Origin: Quadrisphaera sp. RL12-1S
Lineage (GTDB): Bacteria > Actinomycetota > Actinomycetes > Actinomycetales > Quadrisphaeraceae
DNA length: 64,000 bases
NCBI RefSeq assembly: GCF_014270065.1
Contig: NZ_JACNME010000010.1
Span: forward strand, 62,001-126,000
Reading direction: 5' to 3'
Shown here: one piece after another, positions 57,629-64,000 of the stretch
Layout of the letters: each line of letters begins with the position of its first letter
Numbering within the stretch: the first letter of the stretch is position 1
The notes under the pieces: model-generated
Databases searched by the model: none
What the model saw: the letters and a program-made list of their open reading frames with translations, nothing else
What the model was told of the DNA's origin: nothing
Translations under genes and position numbers: made by a program

Positions 57629-58164
57629 GGGGTTCCTCCTGGGTGGCGGGTGGTGGACGGGCGTTCGGGCAGGGGGATCTGCCGCTCGAGCACGCGACGG
57701 ACCGCCGCGGTGCCGATGGCGAGGTGCCGCAGCTCGGTGTCGCTCAGCTGCGCGGTGACCTCCGCGCTCCGGGCCTGGAAGCTGCGGGCCATGCCGTCGG
57801 CCCACTCCAGCGTGCGCGGGGTGGGGTCGAGCCGCACCACGCGGCGGTCGTCGGGGTCCGGGCGGCGCTGCAGGTAGCCGGCCTCGACGAGCCTGTCGAC
57901 GACACCGGAGACGGTCGGCGCGGACAGCCCCAGCCGGGTGCACAGCGCGCCACCGGTGGAGGCGCCGTCGGCGAGCACCACGAGCAGGCACTTGAGCTGG
58001 ACGATGGTCAGCGGCAGGGTCAGCAGGTCGTCCAGGACCGACCTCAGGGCCAGGTGCTGGACGGCCTCCTGCTCCGCCAGCACCCGCGCCTCGAGGGCGA
58101 CGCGCTCGGGCGCAGCGGCGGCCGTGCGACCGCTGCCGCTGTCGTCGTCCTGGGTGCCGCTCAC
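57625..58164 (-). CDS. MarR-family regulator next to ohr (OhrR-like position)
   Basis: This 179-residue winged-helix protein has LPLTIVQLKCLLVVLADGAS, then GGALCTRLGLSAPTVSGVVDRLVEAGYLQRR and PDPDDRRVVRLDPTPRTLEW as helix-turn-helix and wing. It sits directly upstream of ohr, where OhrR usually lies. However, no Cys is found in the first 58 residues, whereas thiol-switch OhrR proteins have a reactive N-terminal Cys, so sensing may differ. GTG 58164 is the start. The stress gene upstream is 6 bp away. Confidence 0.83.
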   Translation of the reverse strand: MSGTQDDDSGSGRTAAAAPERVALEARVLAEQEAVQHLALRSVLDDLLTLPLTIVQLKCLLVVLADGASTGGALCTRLGLSAPTVSGVVDRLVEAGYLQRRPDPDDRRVVRLDPTPRTLEWADGMARSFQARSAEVTAQLSDTELRHLAIGTAAVRRVLERQIPLPERPSTTRHPGGTP

Positions 58165-58170
58165 GGCAGG

Positions 58171-58656
58171 TCAGGCGGCGGTGGGACCGGCGAGGACGGC
58201 GCGCGCCCGGTCGCCCAGGCCGGCGTCGGTGACGACGTCGTAGGAGCCGGCCGCCAGGCCCCGCACCGAGCTGAAGTCGCGCTGTCCGCCGGTGGCGAGG
58301 TGGCCGAAGAACCCGAAGACGGCACCCCAGAAGGCACCGATCACCAGGCCGACCAGGAGCAGCGTGAAGAAGCCGCCCACGGCGAACAGGCCCATGAGCA
58401 GGCCGATGAAGAGGCCGAACCAGGCTCCGCTGGCCGCACCGAGACCCGTCGCGCGCGCCTTGGTGAGGCGACCCGTGACCTGCTCGACGATCGTCACGTC
58501 GCGACCGACGATGCGCACCGAGCCGACGGGGAATCCGGCGTCGGACAGGGCGTCGACGGCGTGCTGCGCCTCGACGTACTCGCGGTAGCGACCGACCAGC
58601 TGCTCGGACCCGTCGTTCGCGGCGGGGACCAGCGGGGTGTCGGTGGTCTGCGTCAT
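58171..58656 (-). CDS. General stress protein 17M-like small membrane protein
   Basis: This 161-residue protein has a ferredoxin-like N-terminal part (YREYVEAQHAVDALSDAGFPVGSVRIVGRDVTIVEQVTGR). A glycine-rich double membrane helix (GLGAASGAWFGLFIGLLMGLFAVGGFFTLLLVGLVIGAFWGAVFGFF, about 70-118) and the tail SYDVVTDAGLGDRARAVLAG follow. The form is that of GSP17M/YflT-related proteins induced in general stress. ATG 58656 has GAGGAGGAAGC upstream. It appears to be the first gene of the operon with MarR and ohr. Confidence 0.8.
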   Translation of the reverse strand: MTQTTDTPLVPAANDGSEQLVGRYREYVEAQHAVDALSDAGFPVGSVRIVGRDVTIVEQVTGRLTKARATGLGAASGAWFGLFIGLLMGLFAVGGFFTLLLVGLVIGAFWGAVFGFFGHLATGGQRDFSSVRGLAAGSYDVVTDAGLGDRARAVLAGPTAA

Positions 58657-58787
58657 GCTTCCTCCTCGTCGGGACCGCACGCCCGAGGATCGGGTCGTGC
58701 GGTGGGTCACTGTTCGCCTTGCACTAACAGTCATACCCGGACGAACGACTTCCAAACGCCCCGCGCTCATCTGCCAGGAGGTCCTCG

Positions 58788-59339
58788 GTGCCCACCCAGG
58801 CCGTCGTCGACGAGCCCTCGGACCACGACGCGACAGCTGTCGGTGCGGTGCACCTGCGCTCCTGGCACGAGACCTACGACCACGCGCCGGGCCTCGACGC
58901 CGCCTGGGTGGACGAGCACGTCGGCCCCATGGCCTCACCCGCCGCCGACGAGTTCCGGCGCGCCGTCTTCGCGGCGCAGCGCGCCGACCCGTCGCGCACC
59001 CTGTACCGCGTGGCCCGGGCGGGCGGCGAGGTGGTCGGCTTCGTGCACGCCTCCGTCCAGCAGCACCAGGACGACGACGACGAGGTGCGCCTCGAGGGGC
59101 TGTACCTGCTGTGCTCCGAGCACGGGACCGGCCTGGCCGACCGGATGCTCGGCGAGGCGCTGGCCTGGGCCGGGGCTCGTGCGGTGGTGCTGGAGGCGTC
59201 ACCGCTGAGCGTGCGCTCCGTCCCGTTCTACCGACGGCACGGCTTCGAGCCGACCGGCGAGACGGGCCTGTTCCGGGACCGCGTGCCCACCGTGTCTCTG
59301 CGCCGCGCCGCCCCTGACCGCGGTCGGCCGCGGACCTGA
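58788..59339 (+). CDS. GNAT-family N-acetyltransferase
   Basis: This 183-residue protein has VGAVHLRSWHETYDHAPGLDAAWVDEHVGPMA, VVGFVHASVQQHQDDDDEVRLEGLYLL and HGTGLADRMLGEALAWAG (acetyl-CoA loop). SPLSVRSVPFYRRHGFEPTGET closes the fold. GTG 58788 has AGGAGG 7 nt upstream. The last codons (AAPDRGRPRT) and the stop are made by two family 2 boxes, so the repeat seems to have extended or replaced the gene's natural end. Confidence 0.8.
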   Translation: MPTQAVVDEPSDHDATAVGAVHLRSWHETYDHAPGLDAAWVDEHVGPMASPAADEFRRAVFAAQRADPSRTLYRVARAGGEVVGFVHASVQQHQDDDDEVRLEGLYLLCSEHGTGLADRMLGEALAWAGARAVVLEASPLSVRSVPFYRRHGFEPTGETGLFRDRVPTVSLRRAAPDRGRPRT

Positions 59340-59473
59340 CCGCGGTCACCTGCGGACGTCCCGCCCCAGGACCACCTCCCCGCCGGACCTGACCGCGGTC
59401 ACCTGCGGACGTCCCGCCCCAGGACCACCCCGCCGGAACTGACCACGGTCACCTCTGCAACTGACCTCGGTCA
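59315..59473. repeat. Family 2 array, inverse orientation
   Basis: TGACCGCGGTC(A/G)-type palindromes start at 59315, 59337, 59390, 59440 (TGACCACGGTCA) and 59462 (TGACCTCGGTCA), with spacings of 22, 53, 50 and 22 bp. CTGCGGACGTCCCGCCCCAG follows the second and third boxes. It is the reverse complement of the flank in the 4.8-kb array. The array lies between convergent genes and supplies the stop of the acetyltransferase gene. Confidence 0.8.
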
Positions 59474-59529
59474 CCTGCAGACCGGGAAGGAGGCAGAGCC
59501 CCACCCCGGGCCGCGGGGCGGGGACGCCG

Positions 59530-59781
59530 TCAGCCGCCGAACGGACCCCGGATCCGCAGGCCGGCGAGGTTGAACTCCTCGGCCTGCCGCTCGGCGAGCT
59601 CGCGCGGCGTGCGGCCACCCGGCGGCGGGAACCGCTTCGGCCCGAGCGCGAGCCACCCCGCGAACCTGCCGACGGCCGCCAGCACGCTCCCCACCCGCCT
59701 CATGATCGGACGGTACGCCGCCGCGTCGGCGATCACCAGCACCTCCGGAGTGCCGACGGGCCTGTCGCGTGCGACCGTCAT
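59530..59781 (-). CDS. Hypothetical small protein
   Basis: This 83-residue protein starts MTVARDRPVGTPEVLVIADAAA and has a weak hydrophobic segment (GSVLAAVGRFAGWLALG, about 33-49). The basic, proline-containing tail ends NLAGLRIRGPFGG. A shorter form could start at an internal ATG (residue 27). It is not recognised. It is divergent from the VOC gene whose GTG begins 4 bp away, so the two promoters would overlap coding sequence. Confidence 0.45.
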   Translation of the reverse strand: MTVARDRPVGTPEVLVIADAAAYRPIMRRVGSVLAAVGRFAGWLALGPKRFPPPGGRTPRELAERQAEEFNLAGLRIRGPFGG

Positions 59782-59784
59782 GGT

Positions 59785-60207
59785 GTGCCGATCACCACCA
59801 CGGGCTTCAGCCACGTCCGCCTCACCGTCCGCGACATCGCCGTCTCCCGGCGGTTCTACGACGCGGTCTTCGGCTGGGAGGTGGCCTTCGAGGTCCCCGC
59901 CGACGCCGACCAGGCCACCCGCGACCAGCTGTGGTTCGTCTTCGACGGCGTCATCTACAGCACCCCGGGCGGGCTGCTCGGGCTGCGGCCCGTCGCACCC
60001 GGCGACGACTCCTTCAGCGAGGACCGCGTGGGCTTGGACCACCTGTCCTTCGCCGTCGCCTCGAGGGCCGACCTTGACGACGCCGTCGCCGTCCTCGACG
60101 CCGCCGGCGTCGCGCACGGCGGGGTGAAGGACGCCGGTGCCATGCACCTGCTGGAGTTCCGCGACCCCGACGGGATCGCCCTGGAGCTCGTCGCGACGAA
60201 GGGCTGA
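59785..60207 (+). CDS. VOC-family (glyoxalase-fold) protein
   Basis: This 140-residue protein has TTGFSHVRLTVRDIAVSRRFYDAVFGWEVAFEV as the first half and VGLDHLSFAVASRADLDDAVAVLD as the second. It ends MHLLEFRDPDGIALELVATKG. Metal ligands His and Glu appear in HVRLTV, DHLSFAV and ALELVA. It could be a glyoxalase, a thiol transferase or an unassigned dioxygenase-like protein. GTG 59785 opens at PITTTGFSH; no strong ribosome site is seen. Confidence 0.8.
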   Translation: MPITTTGFSHVRLTVRDIAVSRRFYDAVFGWEVAFEVPADADQATRDQLWFVFDGVIYSTPGGLLGLRPVAPGDDSFSEDRVGLDHLSFAVASRADLDDAVAVLDAAGVAHGGVKDAGAMHLLEFRDPDGIALELVATKG

Positions 60208-60212
60208 GGCCC

Positions 60213-60218
60213 TACCCT
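60213..60218 (+). promoter_or_regulatory. -10 element TACCCT of leaderless LysE gene
   Basis: TACCCT ends 6 nt before ATG 60225, just after the VOC stop. Confidence 0.5.
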
Positions 60219-60224
60219 CCGGGC

Positions 60225-60857
60225 ATGATCCCGCTCGACCACGTGCTGGCCTTCGTCGTCGCCTCGGTGCTGCTGGTCGTCATCCCCGGTCCGAGCGTCC
60301 TCTTCGTGCTCGGGCGGTCGATCGCGCACGGACGCCGCGCCGGGGTGCTGAGCGTGCTCGGCAACGCCCTCGGCACGGTGCCGGCGGTGCTCGCGGTGGC
60401 GTTCGGGGTGGGCGCGGTGGTGGCGGCGTCGGTGGTCGCGTTCACGGTGCTGAAGCTGGCCGGTGCGGCTTACCTGGTGTGGCTGGGCGTGCAGGCGGTC
60501 CGCCACCGGCACGACCACGCCCGCGTCGAGGCCCCGAGGCCGGCGACCACGGCCCAGCTGCTCCGGCAGGGCTTCGTGGTGGGGGCCACCAACCCGAAGA
60601 CCATCGCGTTCTTCGTGGCGGTGCTGCCGCAGTTCGTGGCGGTGGACGCCGGCCCGGTGTGGGCGCAGCTGCTCGTCCTCGGCGTGGTGTTCCAGGTCGT
60701 GGCGGTGGTCTCCGACAGCGCGTGGGCGCTGGCGGCGGGCACGGCCCGGGCGTGGTTCGCGCGCTCCCCGCAGCGGATGTCCACGCTGTCCGGTACGGGC
60801 GGCGTCATGATGATCGGCCTGGGCGGCACTCTGGCCCTGTCGGGCTCCAAGCACTGA
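60225..60857 (+). CDS. LysE/RhtB-family amino acid exporter
   Basis: This 210-residue protein has six predicted membrane helices. VVASVLLVVIPGPSVLFVLGRSIAHGRRAG is the family N-terminal signature (PGPxxxxV), and QGFVVGATNPKTIAFFVAVLPQFV is the conserved third segment. It exports amino acids or homoserine-lactone-like compounds by proton antiport. The substrate is unknown. The start is leaderless. It stands on its own downstream of the VOC gene. Confidence 0.9.
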   Translation: MIPLDHVLAFVVASVLLVVIPGPSVLFVLGRSIAHGRRAGVLSVLGNALGTVPAVLAVAFGVGAVVAASVVAFTVLKLAGAAYLVWLGVQAVRHRHDHARVEAPRPATTAQLLRQGFVVGATNPKTIAFFVAVLPQFVAVDAGPVWAQLLVLGVVFQVVAVVSDSAWALAAGTARAWFARSPQRMSTLSGTGGVMMIGLGGTLALSGSKH

Positions 60858-60936
60858 CGTGCAGGCCGTGTGCGGGCCTGGTCTGGGGTGTGCGCAGGCC
60901 GCTGACCTGTGACGACGTCGCTGCCACGGTGGTCGG

Positions 60937-61152
60937 GTGCTGCTGCTGCGCGCCGTCGTCGTCCTGCTGGTCTGCGGGGTGCTCGTCCCTGGATCGCTCA
61001 GGGCCTGCGCTCCCGCGCCTGACGGACTCCCAGCCCCCATGGCCGTCAGGACGACGATGACCGCGCCCGTCCTGCGGGTGCCCGTGGGGCTGCTCGCGCC
61101 GTCGCCCGGTGAGGCGCTGCGCCTGCTGGTCGTCGAGGTGGCCGCCCCGTGA
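60937..61152 (+). CDS. Possible small secreted protein (71 aa)
   Basis: GTG 60937 opens LLLRAVVVLLVCGVLVPGSLRACAPAPDG, a signal-like hydrophobic stretch. A low-complexity tail MAVRTTMTAPVLRVPVGLLAPSPGEALRLLV follows. Its stop overlaps a GTG by 4 bp (61149) that is in frame with the phosphotransferase, which gives some support. CACGGT lies 6 nt upstream as a weak -10. It is not recognised, and may not be real. Confidence 0.35.
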   Translation: MLLLRAVVVLLVCGVLVPGSLRACAPAPDGLPAPMAVRTTMTAPVLRVPVGLLAPSPGEALRLLVVEVAAP

Positions 61153-61178
61153 CACGACAGAAGGCGGCGGGCCAGGCC

Positions 61179-61184
61179 TACGGT
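61179..61184 (+). promoter_or_regulatory. -10 element TACGGT of a leaderless kinase-like gene
   Basis: TACGGT ends 6 nt before GTG 61191. It favours that start over the upstream GTG 61149. Confidence 0.45.
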
Positions 61185-61190
61185 GCTCAG

Positions 61191-62084
61191 GTGGACGGGC
61201 AGCCCGTAACCAGCGACGACGCGCTGCGGGCGACGGTCCGGCGGCTGCTGCCCGGTACCACCGCCAGTGACGCCGGCGCCGCGGAGGTGGTGCGCGGGGA
61301 GTTCCACGACGTCGTCCTGCTGCCCGGCCGGGCGGCCGTCAAGGTGGCCCGGGGGCTGGCGGCCCAGCACCTGGAGCGGCGGACCGCCCTGCTCCACGCC
61401 CTGAGCGGCGCCGGGCTGCCGTTCGGCGTCCCGCGGCCGCTGAGCGAGGTGGTCCGGACGGGTCCGGCCACCGCCGCGGTGGCGCTCTCCTGGGTCCCCG
61501 GCGACGTGGCGCCCGCCGGGTCGGGAGGTCCGGCGCGGGTCGAGCAGCTGCAGCGGCTGCTGCGGGCGCTGGCGGAGGTCGACGTGTCACCGGCTGGCCC
61601 GGTCGGGCGCCACCTCGACGTGCCCCACGCCTACGCCGGCCGCGAGCGCTGGGCCGAGCGGATGGAGCAGGTGGTGGCGCTGCTCCCCGAGGACCTGCGG
61701 GCGGACGGCGCCGCACGCCTGCGCGCCGCGCGGGACCTGCCGCCGGTGGCGCCCGGCCTCGTCCACGGCGACCTCGCCGGCCACAACCTGCGCTGGCGAG
61801 CCGACGGGACGCTGGCCGGCGTCATCGACTGGGACCTGGCCGCCGCGTGGGACCCCGCTGTCGACGTGGGCTGCCTGGTCTGGTTCGGCTGGGACACCGT
61901 CGACGCGGTGTGCACCAGCCTGGGCGGCGCGTGGCCGGCGGCGGCCGCGCGGGCTCGGACGTGGTGCGCCACGTTCCGCCTGGAGGGCGTGGCGGCGCTG
62001 CTGGACGACGACGCCCCCGCCGACGTCGTGGCCGAGCGGCTCGGGCGTCTGGTGGCCGCGCTGCGGAGCGAGCGCGGCACCTGA
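61191..62084 (+). CDS. Aminoglycoside phosphotransferase (APH)-fold kinase-like protein
   Basis: This 297-residue protein has LPGRAAVKVARGLAAQHLERR (ATP lysine), a helical cap, and GLVHGDLAGHNLRWRADGTLAGVIDWDLAAAWDPAVDVG, containing the catalytic Asp and Asn and the metal Asp. The pattern is that of the APH/choline-kinase superfamily with small-molecule substrates. GTG 61191 is taken as start on leaderless grounds; GTG 61149, coupled to the small upstream ORF, would add 14 residues. A second APH-fold gene follows 131 bp later. Confidence 0.83.
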   Translation: MDGQPVTSDDALRATVRRLLPGTTASDAGAAEVVRGEFHDVVLLPGRAAVKVARGLAAQHLERRTALLHALSGAGLPFGVPRPLSEVVRTGPATAAVALSWVPGDVAPAGSGGPARVEQLQRLLRALAEVDVSPAGPVGRHLDVPHAYAGRERWAERMEQVVALLPEDLRADGAARLRAARDLPPVAPGLVHGDLAGHNLRWRADGTLAGVIDWDLAAAWDPAVDVGCLVWFGWDTVDAVCTSLGGAWPAAAARARTWCATFRLEGVAALLDDDAPADVVAERLGRLVAALRSERGT

Positions 62085-62215
62085 GCCCGGGATGTGAGTG
62101 CGGCGCCTGAGCTCGGCCGGCGCGGCAAACCGGTGGCGCGGTGGGCGGGCGGTGCGCGACGGTCGTCGTCGTCCTCGTCGACCGAGGACGGCGCGGCACC
62201 ACCGAGGAGGCGACC

Positions 62216-63172
62216 GTGGCGAGGAGCGCGACCGGACCCGCCGTGGACGAGGGGCGGTTGGCCGCCGTCGTCCGCAGCCGCTGGGGGCTGCCCGGGGCGC
62301 GGGTGCTGCCGCTGGGCGGCGGGATGAACTCGCGGACGTGGGTGGTGGAGGTGACCGCCGTGTGCGGGCGGGTGGGCAGGTGGGTGGCCAAGCAGGTCAC
62401 CCCGGACCAGCACGACCCCTTCGTGCGTGGCCTGCGGGCGGCCGCGCTGGTGGACGGCGCCGGGGTGCGGACGGGCCCGCCCCGGCCGACCGAGGGCGGC
62501 GCTGACCACGCGGACCTGCCCGGCGGTCCGCTGGCGCTGCTGCGCTGGGTGGACGGCGCGCCGCTGGAGGTCGACGACGACGATGCGCCGGCCCTCATGG
62601 GCTCGACCCTGGGTGCTGCGCACCGAGTGCTGCGTGGCGAGGGCGACGCATCGGCGGCGGGCTTCCCGCCGTGGCCGGACCTTCTCGGGGAGCACCTCGA
62701 CGTGGAGCCCTGGGTGCGCCCGGCCGTGACCGGGGCGCTGGGCGCCTACCGGGCCCTGCTTGCCGACGACGGCGATACGGGCCCGCTGGAGGTGGGGCTC
62801 CTGCACGCCGACCCCGCGCCCGACGCCTTCCTGCGGCCCGCCGTCCCGGGCGGCGGGACGTGCGGGCTCATCGACTGGTCGAGCGCGGAGCACGGGCCGC
62901 TGCTCTACGACGTCGCCTCGGCCGTCATGTACGTCGGTGGTCTCGAGCGCGGGCGGTCGCTGGTGGAGGCCTACGCCGCGGCGACGGCGCCGGGGTCGGA
63001 CGCCGCGCTGCTGCTCCCTCGCGTGGAGGTGCTGCTGCAGCTGCGCCAGGCGGTCCAGGCGGCGTACTTCGCGCGGCGCCTGGCGGTGGACGACCGCACC
63101 GGGATCGACGGGCCCGAGGGCAACCTCGAGGGCCTGCACCACGCGCGGGACTACTTCGCCGACCTCGCCTGA
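62216..63172 (+). CDS. APH-fold phosphotransferase-like protein with variant catalytic loop
   Basis: This 318-residue protein has VLPLGGGMNSRTWVVEV, then RWVAKQVTPDQHDPFVRGLRAAALVDGAG. The catalytic loop is GLLHADPAPDAFLRPAV, where the usual HGDxxxxN is HADxxxDAF, so the conserved Asn is not present in its normal place. GLIDWSSAEHGPLLYDVASAVMYVGG gives the metal Asp. It may be a real phosphotransferase of a separate clade or a non-catalytic homologue. GTG 62216 has GAGGAGG 5 nt upstream. Confidence 0.8.
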   Translation: MARSATGPAVDEGRLAAVVRSRWGLPGARVLPLGGGMNSRTWVVEVTAVCGRVGRWVAKQVTPDQHDPFVRGLRAAALVDGAGVRTGPPRPTEGGADHADLPGGPLALLRWVDGAPLEVDDDDAPALMGSTLGAAHRVLRGEGDASAAGFPPWPDLLGEHLDVEPWVRPAVTGALGAYRALLADDGDTGPLEVGLLHADPAPDAFLRPAVPGGGTCGLIDWSSAEHGPLLYDVASAVMYVGGLERGRSLVEAYAAATAPGSDAALLLPRVEVLLQLRQAVQAAYFARRLAVDDRTGIDGPEGNLEGLHHARDYFADLA

Positions 63173-63227
63173 GGTCCCCGGCGCGGCGGGTGTCGGGCGC
63201 CCGGCCGTGTGCGTCACGATCAGCGAC

Positions 63228-63899
63228 GTGGCACTGCCCACCCGCACCGCCAGCGCTGACGCCGGCGGACCCGCTCCGACGCAGCGCCCCGCCCCGTGGG
63301 TGCGCTGGGCGGTGCTCGGCGTGCTCCTCGCGACCGTCGTCCAGCTGGCGGTGGGCGCGACCAGCGACCTGCCGCAGTTCGCCGGCAAGGGGTTCGGAGC
63401 GCGGCTGGCCGCCTACCCGGTGCTCATGCTGCTCGTGCCGCTGGTGGCGGTGGTGCGGCGCGCGCGGCGCAACCACCGGCACCTCCCGTCGGGTCCGCTG
63501 CCGTGGACGGCGACGCTGCTGGTGGCGGTGCCGTTCCTCGTCGACGTCACGGGCAACACCCTCGACCTCTACGACGCCGTCGTCTGGTGGGACGACGCCA
63601 ACCACCTCGTGAACTGGGCGCTGCTGTCCGGCGGTGCCGGCCTGCTGCTGCGCAGCGGCGGGGTGGGTCCGCGCTGGGCGCTGGCGCTCTGCACGGCCGG
63701 GGTGGGCGCGCTGCTGGCCGTCGCGTGGGAGCTCGGGGAGTGGGCCACCTTCATCAGGTTCGGGGAGGTGGACGGCGGGCTCGCCGCCGCGTACGGCGAC
63801 ACCCTGGGCGACCTGGCCCTGGGCTGCCTGGGCGCTGCAGCGGCCGGCGTCGTCGTCGCCCGGCGGACCACGCAGCTGTCGCGCCGTCGCCGCAGCTGA
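63228..63899 (+). CDS. Hypothetical integral membrane protein (DUF2238-like)
   Basis: This 223-residue protein has about five membrane segments (VRWAVLGVLLATVVQLAVGA, YPVLMLLVPLVAVV, LVAVPFLVDVTGN, ALLSGGAGLLLRS and LCTAGVGALLAVAWELGEW). LVDVTGNTLDLYDAVVWWDDANHLVNWAL and the GELGEW-type AVAWELGEWATFIRFGEVDGGLAAAYGDTLGDLALGC resemble the DUF2238 (YjdF) group. The function is unknown. GTG 63228 is the start; GTG 63207 is possible. It is followed by a 20-bp tandem repeat. Confidence 0.68.
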   Translation: MALPTRTASADAGGPAPTQRPAPWVRWAVLGVLLATVVQLAVGATSDLPQFAGKGFGARLAAYPVLMLLVPLVAVVRRARRNHRHLPSGPLPWTATLLVAVPFLVDVTGNTLDLYDAVVWWDDANHLVNWALLSGGAGLLLRSGGVGPRWALALCTAGVGALLAVAWELGEWATFIRFGEVDGGLAAAYGDTLGDLALGCLGAAAAGVVVARRTTQLSRRRRS

Positions 63900-63910
63900 C
63901 GCCCCTTGGC

Positions 63911-63990
63911 CGCAGCTCCCGCCCCATCGGACGAGCTCCCGCCCCATCGGACGAGCTCCCGCCCCATCGGACGAGCTCCCGCCCCATCCG
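63911..63990 (+). repeat. 20-bp tandem repeat, four copies
   Basis: ACGAGCTCCCGCCCCATCGG occurs four times (63911-63990). The first copy has a different 5' trinucleotide and the last ends in CCG. It begins 11 bp after the stop of the membrane protein gene and may continue past the edge. No ORF is plausible here. Confidence 0.9.
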
Positions 63991-64000
63991 CAGGGCTGAT

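Noticed and set aside
1-64000. tRNA or rRNA genes
   Set aside because: I saw no cloverleaf or rRNA signature on either strand.
1-64000. Natural-product cluster or prophage
   Set aside because: There are no polyketide synthase, peptide synthetase, capsid, terminase or integrase genes in the window.

Overview
The window is strongly GC-rich and reads as a chromosome segment of an actinobacterium. The evidence is frequent GTG starts, many apparently leaderless genes (a TAnnnT -10 hexamer 6-8 nt before GTG or ATG), a DasR-type operator beside nagA, a DUF222/13E12 HNH gene, a SigK/RskA-like pair and an actinobacterial small membrane protein in front of a spore-photoproduct-lyase-like gene. A Kineosporiales-type organism is possible, but that is only an impression. 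I found no rRNA, tRNA, CRISPR array, prophage or transposase.

Layout. 0-5.3 kb: cytochrome bd genes cydA-cydB-(cydD) on the minus strand, divergent from a BlaI-like repressor and a BlaR1-like M56 peptidase with operator dyads between them; then 850 bp of repeats. 5.3-8.5 kb: an operon for a four-carbon acid sugar (kinase, dehydrogenase, FCD regulator). 8.6-11.7 kb: nagA and a SIS-domain gene divergent from a GntR/UTRA regulator around a dre-like site. 11.7-21.7 kb: acetyltransferases, an HNH protein, a kinase-like protein, a PH-like membrane trio, and an FBP protein with a small membrane protein and an SPL-like radical SAM enzyme. 21.7-25.6 kb: malic enzyme divergent from an MFS pump and a MarR regulator. 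25.6-31.7 kb: cytosine permease and deaminase, a PucR regulator with a frameshift, a flavin monooxygenase and an adenosine-deaminase-like protein. 32-35 kb: a YdiJ-like FAD/Fe-S oxidoreductase. 35.2-38.4 kb: DUF4397 protein, sortase, ECF sigma and anti-sigma. 38.5-46.5 kb: lipid and sugar enzymes, SelO, LON-domain protein, YbaK, RlmC. 46.5-50.6 kb: DUF2567 protein and DnaE. 50.6-64 kb: small hypotheticals, an SRPBCC-DUF4166-DUF1028 operon, a Pmp3-like peptide, an aminotransferase, ohr with a MarR regulator, a LysE exporter and two kinase-fold proteins.

How the genes work together. Several units are self-contained regulator-plus-pathway modules: BlaI with cyd, FCD regulator with threonate-type acid use, DasR-like regulator with amino sugar use, MarR with drug efflux, PucR with cytosine salvage, MarR with Ohr.

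The most unusual content is non-coding. Most long gaps hold one of four families of palindromic repeats. Family 1 has the core CCGTGATCATGG, usually in pairs 31-32 bp apart. Family 2 is arrays of TGACCGCGGTCA with spacings of 22, 50 or 53 bp. Family 3 is long hairpins built on GCAGAAGT. Family 4 is GCGCAGGCGCATGATCGTCG, again at 31 bp. Spacings near whole helical turns, composite organisation, and the use of repeats as start codon, stop codon or linker of real genes suggest a mobile or protein-binding repeat system that I cannot name.
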